A stretch of 37,863 nucleotides of DNA from Fragilaria crotonensis. Lineage: Eukaryota > Bacillariophyta > Fragilariophyceae > Fragilariales > Fragilariaceae. The stretch is from positions 1 to 37,863 of the forward strand of contig JAKSYS010000611.1 in NCBI GenBank assembly GCA_022925895.1, given 5' to 3'. Each line of letters begins with the position of its first letter. The stretch's first letter is position 1. The notes under the pieces are model-generated. The model was not told where the DNA came from. It saw nothing but the letters and a program-made list of their open reading frames with translations, and ran no database searches. Shown piece by piece: positions 31,219 through 37,863 of this stretch. The position numbers and the translations under genes were made by a program.

Positions 31219-32328
31219 GTTAGAGATACCTTGAAAAAAATTTTGGGTGGAGAGTGGACCAAGTTGTTGCGCAGTCCCACTTCGTTGATATCAAGGAAAC
31301 CAATCGATTTGATAAATGCAAATGAGATGGAATCAATTGCATTTACCTGCATGAAAATGTCAATCGTAATTTCACTGTTTTTTGTTGCTGTTTGCGTTTG
31401 CACAGTACGCAGTTCCGTATCCAGCGTTGCTCTCCGATTATCAAAAGCGCACCTTTTGATAATTAACTTCATCAGGAAAGAACCAATTCCTTTTCGACGC
31501 CACGATGAGAATAGGTGTGCGGGGAAGGGTCCCATGTCACGGACACCTAACCATCGAACGAATGCTGTCCCTGGTTTCTCATCATAACAAACACGGAAAG
31601 TCGTTGCTGCCACAACAATTGTATTTTTGTTACGCACAAAAGAATTAGGCAACAGTGATTTTGCCTTTTGCCTGAAAGCAATCAAAGCAATTGTCTGATC
31701 GACTTTCAATCCGTCGGATACGATGACCTGTTGTTCCTCGTTTAGTGAAAATGTCGTACTGTAGAAATTGAATAACATGCGATGCGCCCATTCTTGTAAA
31801 CTCTCGTGCTGCTTTGACGGTGGCAGTTTTTTCTCGCTCGATTGATTAGGTTTGTCCGGTACAGAGCTTGGGTTTAAAAAAATAACATCGTAGCCCCACC
31901 GGAATTGCTTGTTTTCTGGCTGTTTGTGAATAACCTCCAACCAGTTGAGGTCAGTCGTCAATTTTGAAAATACGGAAAGGCGCATTGCTGTCAATGGGGT
32001 TTTGTGGATGTTTGCGTATACATCGTGGCTTTTTTGAGGCGTGGGACTGGTCCCATTTCGCACTTTACATGTATGCTCCCTAAATTCGTCAGCCTCCAAA
32101 TACTGGTACAAATTCTCAAGGTGATCATTTGTACTAAAAATGTCCAAGGGCAATCCTTGATTCGAAATCATAGCTTTGTGCTGCTTCGTCAGCGTTGATT
32201 GAGGAACGGTACCAGCACACAGTTTGTGTGTAGATTCAGCTGAATCTAGTTTCGGTTGCCTATGAACTCCGTGGAGACAATACGATCTTGGTGATCCACT
32301 GGTGAGGCACGACTGGTTCGGAAAGCGC
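31200..32328 (-). pseudogene. Giant gene: GNAT-type acetyltransferase domain
   Basis: The frame contains the ATG at 32171 but is open upstream to about 32328 (YCLHGVHRQPKLDSAEST, in frame). TAATAG ending there may be a splice acceptor, with a candidate 5' splice GTAACA at 32394, so the true start is upstream. GNAT enzymes transfer acetyl from acetyl-CoA to amines. Seen here: a central strand block (IVVAATTFRVCYDE), motif A WRRKGIGSFLMKLIIKRC with R-x2-G-x-G (R225, G228, G230 counted from the 32171 ATG), then a strand TIDIFMQVNAIDSISFAFIKSIGF, which has the expected end of motif B (A/F..x..x..GF). The substrate is unknown; histones or the element's own proteins are guesses. The frame slips at the T7 or A5 run near 31210-31235 into the repeat linker. 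It heads the long - strand gene. Confidence 0.6.
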
Positions 32329-32985
32329 TATTACTGCGCAACCTCGCAGGTGACCAGGTGGAAGCACTTCAGAAAGCGGCAAGGACCCTGTTACCGCTTC
32401 ACAACTAACGATACGAAGCACACAGCTTGAACGGAAGGCGTGATTGTACTATTGATCTGGGGGATCAAGCGGAGGCTTCGGAATTGACGAACAAAAGAGA
32501 TGAACACGCGTTCGTGTGATCGATGAAACGAAGTGTGAAGTGACAAAAACCATTTCGTACTACGGAGCGGTGTATGCATAGCTCGAATTCATGAAACGTA
32601 GAAACCTGGTATATTCGCCAATTAAAAAAATCTGAACTGTCGACTTGCTAAACCGGCGTATGTACTGTTGCAGGACATATGTACATCGTACATCAATGAT
32701 GTCGTATCGTACCATTATCCTAGAAAACATACGGCGACCTATGCTGTTCACAAATATCACGCGCGGCGGCCGGCGGCGGCTGCCTTGGATCTCGCAACTA
32801 GTACAGAATGGTACTGGACCTACTGCTGATTTACGTCGACTCCATGATCACCCTCACTCGTAAAAAAAAGCTCATTTCGGTGTGCTATCGAAGTTCAAGT
32901 TTTTGAAGATATCACGTGTGCATTCTTCAACAAAGGAGAAGGTATCAAACTGCCTTTGCGGTGATCGTTGTCGTTTAAATTTGAT
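32329..32985. other. Non-coding region between the divergent giant gene and SANT-like gene
   Basis: No gene-like frame is seen except a possible short upstream exon of the giant gene near 32395-32440 on the - strand (SSCVLRIVSCEA). The stretch includes a GC-rich patch (GCGCGGCGGCCGGCGGCGG at 32761-32779) and short palindromes around 32678-32715 (ACATATGTACATCGTACATCAATGATG). It should contain the promoters of both divergent genes. I see no TATA box that I would defend. Confidence 0.3.
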
Positions 32986-34633
32986 AATGCCACCAAAGGA
33001 GAAGCTTGCTAGAGGGAGAGGTTCTGCCTTCAACACAGACGAGTTGACTTTTTTATTGACGAATGTCGAAAAGGTAATTCCTGCAGGCATAACTGGGTGG
33101 GACACCATTGAGAGATTGCACAAGGAGCAGTACCCGGCTAGGAACAGCGAAGCGTTGAAGAGAAAGTTCGAAGCATTGCACAAGAGCGATGTTCCAGCAG
33201 ATGAAAACAATGTGATGTACACACACATCATAAGGGCAAAAGCAGCGCGAAACCTCATTGTTGATGCGTTGAGGGCGGAGGAGGTCAATGGAAGCATCAA
33301 AATAAAAGAAGCTGGAGATGGTACAGAACGGAAGTTGGTAAAAAAGGACGTCTCCTCTGACGTGAATGCCGACAGCAAGGCGGAGTTTAAAAAACAAAAT
33401 AAATCACTGGCAGATGACGGGAAAAAAACAGAGGCAAATGAAAATCATTCTTCAAACAATGTCAAGAAAAAGGAGGGAGCGCGTCCATTCCAAAACGACG
33501 AAATTAAATGCCTCTTGCAGCTCGTGGCAGGCGCTTTACCAGTGAGGTTAAACGATTGGGATGCCATTCACAATGCATATAGACAGAGCTATGGTTACAG
33601 GACGAGGGGAAGCTCTGAAGAGGAAGTTCACATCTTTGCTACGAACACCCGTTCCAGAAGGCGCAAGTAATCCAAACTGCGTGGTGGCAAGACAATTAAA
33701 CGACAAAATCAAAGAAAAAAGAATGAAGAACACCATCGAAAAGGCTGCCTCAGAAAAAGCTAGAAAACACAATGCAGTGGCTGCCAAAACCAACGCAGGT
33801 TCCAAACTTCATAAGGGTGCGAGGAAGAAGGATAACAAGAAAGACCAAGACAAAGAAAATGACGGAGATGATGACATGGTGGACAATGGGAAGGAAAACC
33901 AGGAAGAAAACGAAGAAGAAGAGGGGGAAGACGACAAGGACGACGACGAGGATGACAAGGAGCATGACGACGAGGAAGAAGTGGGGACGACGACGACGAG
34001 GACGACGACGAGGACGCGAGGATGACGACGAGGATGACGCACGAGGACGCAGCGAGACGAGGATGACGGCGACGAGGACGACGAGGACGAGCGAGGGCAA
34101 GGGGACGAGGCGAGGACGAGGATGCGGCGACGAGGACAAGGACGAGGATGACGCGACGAGGACGAGGACGAGGTTGACGACGACGAGGAAAGAAGTGGAA
34201 AAGGGTTGCGAAGACTTCACAAAAAGTGAGAAGAGCGCAGGACTATGAGGTACGAAGGACGGGACGGAAGTTTGGTTTGGTTCGCAAGAAGAAGACGGCA
34301 GAGGTGCAACAAATGAAAAATGAACATGTATTGTTGTTGAAAGAACAGACACACAAGCTGCTTCAACATAAAAGAAAATTGGAAAAGGAAATCGGCAGCG
34401 TAAAGGCAAAAAAAATGAAAGTAGGTAAGGTGATCGGAATCAAAAAGCAAAAGGAAGATAAGCTTGCTATGGTGCTTGGCGAGTTAGTAGACATCCACAA
34501 ATTATTGCTGAAAGAGCGGAAGATTGAGAAACGGGTGAGAAAAATGGAATTGAAAATACAGTCCGAGTGCATGCTGTCGTTTATGAATTGGATGCAAGCA
34601 ATGCTAGAGAGAAATGAAACAAAAAGAAAATAA
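32986..34633 (+). pseudogene. SANT/Myb-like two-repeat protein with acidic tract, frameshifted
   Basis: The likely start is the ATG at 32986 (MPPKEKLARGRG). The first repeat, residues about 12-95, reads FNTDELTFLLTNVEKVIP, GWDTIERLHKEQYP and NSEALKRKFEALHK. The second, about 33480-33700, repeats the pattern: FQNDEIKCLLQLVAGALP, DWDAIHNAYRQSYG, then after a one-base slip in GGGG near 33605, EALKRKFTSLLRTPVPEG. Spaced W/L/F residues and the basic K-R-K-F third helix resemble SANT/Myb-like (DUF6818-like) domains, which bind DNA or chromatin. An acidic, repeat-encoded tract follows (from 33880), in which the frame changes at least twice. The last 135 residues (to 34633) form a lysine-rich coiled coil (LLLKEQTHKLLQHKRKLEKE). 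A chromatin role is inferred. Single base indels may be real decay or sequencing error. Confidence 0.6.
33912..34194 (+). repeat. GAC/GAGGAC acidic-codon minisatellite
   Basis: About 280 bases made almost only of GAC, GAG, GAT and ACGAGG units. In one frame it encodes Asp/Glu; in the others Arg/Thr or Thr/Arg. Indels in the tract move the D/E frame to another phase (33912-33990 versus about 34020-34170). Repeat slippage is the obvious cause. Confidence 0.8.
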
Positions 34634-35520
34634 TTTAGGGCCGTATAAGGTAGTAACTAGATGTATTTTTTTTACCAACGCATCAGCTAAATGTTATTTG
34701 TTGCTTATAAACGAGACACGAACATGCACAATTTTCTTAGTCATCTTTGGAATGAGAGATTTACTTCGGTGAAAAAACCCAAGATGTGACATTAGGATCG
34801 TATGGAACAGAATAATCGTACGAGACAATGCACTCGCGTTCCTCTGTACCAGGAATAGTCTGCCATGTAAAAATAGGAGGAGGCCAAAGGCGTCGCGAAC
34901 GTCGAAGTTTGCGTATTCCGACAAGTTGTCGTCGAGGCGGTGATTCTCGAGTACGTCGGATCCCACATTTGCAGGCAACGACGCTACGCATGGGTTGCCA
35001 TGTGTTGTACAATTGGAATCGTTGGATGGAGCAGTCTTGTCATGAGCCTTGTAAAATTGCAATCGATCTCGTTTGTTGTAGTTGAATCGATCTCGTTTGT
35101 TGTAGTTGATTTGTCAATTGCAGAGATTGTTTGAGATGGTACGGAGCTTTTGGAGGAATAGAGGAAGATGCCGGAGGACGGGACATGATGATTGGGGTAT
35201 GGTTGGGTTAGTAAGTGGAATTGTGATTTATTTCGCGCACAACACAAGGGAAAACACAAATGCTGATTCAAATGCACAAATGCTGTACTTGGCTGTACTT
35301 GTATGCTTTGGTACGATGTACAACGAATGCAAAATATGCTCATGCAGAATTTACCGCCTTGATTTGAAAATTAAATACTGTTAACAGTCGACGAAAGTAA
35401 ATAGTACCGCGGGAAGCGGCGGCATTTAAATTTTGAAATCATAGCACTTTATACAAACCGTAATGTCATATAATTACAAAAACCTCCAAGTAGAAAGTTT
35501 CTCTACTCTGTTTTTTTGCC
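34634..35520. other. Intergenic region with weak - strand ORF
   Basis: No strong gene. The best candidate is an 83-residue - strand frame at 35012-34761, with ACKCG near its start and the compositionally protein-like end PPPIFTWQTIPGTEERE and YDPNVTSWVFSPK. It could be the tail of a larger decayed gene. Otherwise the stretch is AT-rich, with the 24-bp duplication at 35061-35108 and T- and A-rich runs. Confidence 0.25.
35061..35108. repeat. Perfect 24-bp tandem duplication
   Basis: AATCGATCTCGTTTGTTGTAGTTG occurs twice head to tail at 35061-35084 and 35085-35108. It is non-coding as far as I can tell and looks like a recent local duplication. Confidence 0.85.
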
Positions 35521-36978
35521 ATGCCAAGAACGAGCACAAAATCAGTCACCATGAGCGAAGCAAAACAAGAAAGACAAAGCGTATGCCACCATTAAACGTA
35601 CTGATTCTAATGCTATTGTTGAACAAGGTAAAGTTTCAGACAATGCATGTTTTGTGTATGATGTTCAGAATACAACAAAGCAAATTCATTTGCCAGATGA
35701 ACAAAAATCAATTGCTGTGGAGCGGGTCGTTCACATTCCAAAAACAAAGGAGGTAAGCCTTTGTTCACGGACAACAAAAAAACCTTGAACATGAGTATGA
35801 CGGCAATTTCCGTGACAAACATGACGAGCATTGTGAAAACATGTGTCAAAACAATTATTTTTCGTAAATGCAAGTTTTATTACAGAGATGTGCATGGACG
35901 TTACAGTACGAAAGAAAACACAATGTGTGGTCAGATTGTCAAACACTGCAATATCACCGATCCAAACGAGGACTGGTGGTACCAGATTCGCCCGATTGTT
36001 GTCAACACCATTACGGATCATCGCAACAATTGTATTAAAGCTATACAAAACGATTTAGCGGTACGTTTTCTTGGACATAATGCTGATTGGGCTTTTCAAA
36101 AGAAAATACTAAACAAAACTTGAAACAGGACCTTACAATTACCGTGGAGGGCGACCTATGTATGTTTATATGAACGGGACGCAGATTGATATTGATAAGC
36201 TGTTGATGATGCGTAAGAATTGTGGATTTTACTGTGAAATTATTGATATGTACGCACCAGCAATCGTATCCTCCAAAGAATGGAACAACAAAAGCAAGAT
36301 GAAGGCGTATTGTGGAACTGACAATCCAAAGGAATTCGGAAAACATATTTTGACTGTTAGTGACGAGGCATTCCTGTTAATTGTGCTGATCAATTACTCT
36401 GCGCACTGGTATAGCGAGATTCAGAAGAAGGCAAAGTGGTACGTTTGCCAATGTGAACCTTTATACGATGTATTATTTCAGGAAACTAATGCCAACGTAC
36501 AAACACTGGACAGGCACACAACGCATGGACTGCTCAAGATGAACAGGAACATGTGGTGAGTAACTTCAGAAGGTAACAAGATAATTTCAAACTTGACTAA
36601 CGATTGGTATTTCTACAGATCGCAGCAAAATATACATATTCACGAAAGAAGGGGGCAGAAGAACAGTTTACGCCCAGATAACGGAGGCGGAAGTGGCTGG
36701 TCTGAAGAAGGCAAACAGTACTTTGACTTTTTATACCGAGCTGTACAGGCAGACAGAAACCAACAGGCAGGAGTAGGTGGATCCAGAAAGGACGGCATTT
36801 CATTTAACAAAGAACTGTTGAATTTCTTTTTGGGCAGACAATTTGCTGAAGAAAACACATCGCATTCAGGGATGGAAAAGCCCGTGAAAAAGAAAAAGGT
36901 AACACGTGCGATGATTTCACAGACTCCGAAGATGAAAACGACAACAGTGCAGACCCAAGTCGCATTAACAACATAATT
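35521..36978 (+). pseudogene. Intron-containing protein of unknown function, several slips
   Basis: A coherent protein can be traced across frames. It starts at the ATG at 35521 (MPRTSTKSVTMSEAKQE), slips near 35580 to ATIKRTDSNAIVEQGKVSDN and VYDVQNTTKQIHLPDEQK, and slips near 35750 to KPLFTDNKKTLNMS and FYYRDVHGRYSTKENTMCG. Next is DPNEDWWYQIRPIVVNTITD, a candidate intron 36061-36128 (GTACGT to ACAG), then MNGTQIDIDKLLMMRKNCGF and SDEAFLLIVLINYSAHWY. A 43-bp candidate intron (36439-36481, GTACGT to TTTCAG) gives KWKLMPTYKHWTGTQRMD. A third candidate (36556-36618) leads to KYTYSRKK and then, after another slip, GGGSGWSEEGKQYFDFLY. I recall similar proteins as a dispersed diatom family linked to repeats but know no function. 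No catalytic motif is recognised. Confidence 0.45.
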
Positions 36979-37370
36979 GCAATGTAAAGCCTTTCAGTTC
37001 CATGTGCAACCACAAGGAATACGAGACGAGCGAAGCAGAAACACCGTCATAAAAATAAGAGAATACTTAAATCAACATTCAGGTAAATGCAAACGACGAT
37101 ATATTTTTAGGAAGACTTCGCAATGCTTATTTACCAGACACGAGCAAAGTAAAAACAAACACTGGCCACTCGTGTTGACTGGGACGCTGCTCGGTTAAAC
37201 CAGCATCAGTTAAACATACTTCATGTCAGAGGTTACGTAAACACTTACTTGCTTGTGCTAGTAGGGTCCGAAACAAATACGTCGGAGAAAGAAAAAAAAG
37301 AACCGACAAATACGTATTGTACACATGGTAGTAATGAGCCTAAGACCATGTTTTCTGACCTTGTTTGTTA
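36979..37370. other. Non-coding spacer
   Basis: AT-rich with A-tracts (GAAAGAAAAAAAAGAACC near 37289). No coherent frame is seen on either strand. TTTGTTACAG ending at 37371 looks like a splice acceptor for the next gene, so part of this spacer may be an intron. Confidence 0.3.
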
Positions 37371-37378
37371 CAGAAACA

Positions 37379-37863
37379 ATGAAAATATTACACGAATTTA
37401 CTGAGGGACATTTTCAGAAATACGAACAAAAAGCTCGTAGGTGGAGAAGATCGCTGAGCTGTATATCTCGTGAGTACCCGAAAAAACAATCCAAGAACCT
37501 GAACTAATTTTTTTCGAATTTACGTCTTGTAGACGGATTTGCACCCTTAGATGTAGTTGATGTTCTGACAAACGTAAAAGTCGTTGCTGATGAAGACACC
37601 GGTGACCTTTTTCTTGCCGACATTCATCCCGTCTGGAAAGCTGATTTCATGCTCCCACTGTATCATTTTGACCATTTGACGGCGCAGTTGGAGATGACAT
37701 TTCATGGCTTTGGTGGTGGTTCCGCTAGGTTAAACGAGTTGCGTGATCCAACCATGTTTCACTGCTTGTTTACCAACAACACAATTAACTATACTCTTTC
37801 TTCCACGAAAGGCTTCAATGCCATGTCGAGACGAACATGCAAGGAAATTGAGCGCAAGTTACC
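37379..37863 (+). CDS. 5' part of an unknown gene, cut by window end
   Basis: An ATG at 37379 opens MKILHEFTEGHFQKYEQKARR. GTGAGT at 37470-37475 and CTTGTAG ending at 37532 bound a 63-bp intron whose removal avoids an in-frame stop and joins S-C-I-S to H-G-F-A-P-L-D. The second exon is open to the window end and protein-like: VVDVLTNVKVVADEDTGDLF, HPVWKADFMLPLYHFDHLT, FHGFGGGSARLNELRD and MSRRTCKEIERKL. The acceptor-like TTACAG ending at 37371 means an earlier exon may exist. Not recognised; no catalytic residues can be assigned. It is one of the few frames here free of slips. Confidence 0.5.

Noticed and set aside
2741-32872. AGCATTTTACGAG (2741-2753) versus inverted AGCTTTTTTTTACGAG (32857-32872) as terminal inverted repeats of the host transposon
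   Set aside because: Only about 9 aligned bases around a T run; similarity does not extend and no flanking duplication is visible.
33912-34194. Possible CRISPR-like or centromeric repeat array
   Set aside because: Units are 3-6 bases with no spacers; it is a codon-level minisatellite.
33750-34409. 219-residue Ser/Val/Leu-rich - strand ORF
   Set aside because: It is the antisense shadow of the GAC/GAG repeat tract and the flanking coding sequence; no start context or folded-protein composition.
1-37863. tRNA, rRNA, riboswitch, bacterial operon or phage defence genes
   Set aside because: No cloverleaf-like or rRNA-like sequence and no recognisable prokaryotic gene order; the content is eukaryotic mobile DNA.

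Overview
The window reads as nuclear DNA of a eukaryotic alga, most likely a diatom. The evidence is short GT-AG introns, no bacterial-style operons, and several protein families that I recognise, from memory only, as common in diatom genomes: ORF1-like proteins, a GNAT/Ulp1/papain-like fold protein, a SANT/Myb-like family and a Plavaka/KDZ-like transposase. I see no tRNA, rRNA or ordinary housekeeping gene. Almost the whole window is mobile or mobile-derived DNA, and most reading frames carry one or more frame breaks.

Layout. (1) 1-2.75 kb: an ORF1-like protein, then the 5' part of a zinc-binding protein with one frameshift. (2) 3.05-15.28 kb, + strand: a Plavaka/KDZ-like (CACTA-related) transposase gene split by a 9.3 kb LINE (LINE-1, + strand, 3266-12593). 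The LINE has ORF1, an APE-endonuclease/RT/RNase H/zinc-knuckle ORF2, and a 16-bp target-site duplication. (3) 15.3-32.3 kb, - strand, convergent with the transposase: one very long gene running GNAT acetyltransferase, then a 19-residue repeat linker, a Ulp1-like cysteine protease, acidic and tandem-repeat linkers, and a papain-like Cys/His/Asp domain. It is interrupted twice: by a tyrosine-recombinase retrotransposon of the DIRS/Ngaro type (18073-24562, - strand, identical 157-bp terminal direct repeats, GC-rich) and by a 5'-truncated second LINE (LINE-2, 25421-30824, - strand, perfect 17-bp duplication). (4) 33.0-34.6 kb: a two-repeat SANT/Myb-like gene with an acidic repeat tract and a coiled-coil tail. 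(5) 35.5-37.0 kb and 37.4 kb to the end: two intron-containing genes of unknown function.

The key observation is that removing the three retroelements in silico joins the flanking frames. The transposase reads through the LINE-1 duplication, the Ulp1-like domain reads through the DIRS-like insertion with its His/Asp half reunited with its Gln/Cys half, and the repeat linker reads into the Ulp1 region through the LINE-2 duplication. What remains is a convergent two-gene module, a DDE-type transposase opposite a giant GNAT-Ulp1-peptidase protein. I infer this is a large DNA transposon or its relic. No terminal inverted repeats could be established by eye.

Both LINEs, although in opposite orientations and clearly diverged, end in a poly(T) tract on their own coding strand and share a 3'-terminal motif. 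ORF1 and ORF2 of LINE-1 overlap in an ATGA stop-start. Family names are judgements from motifs; no database search was possible.
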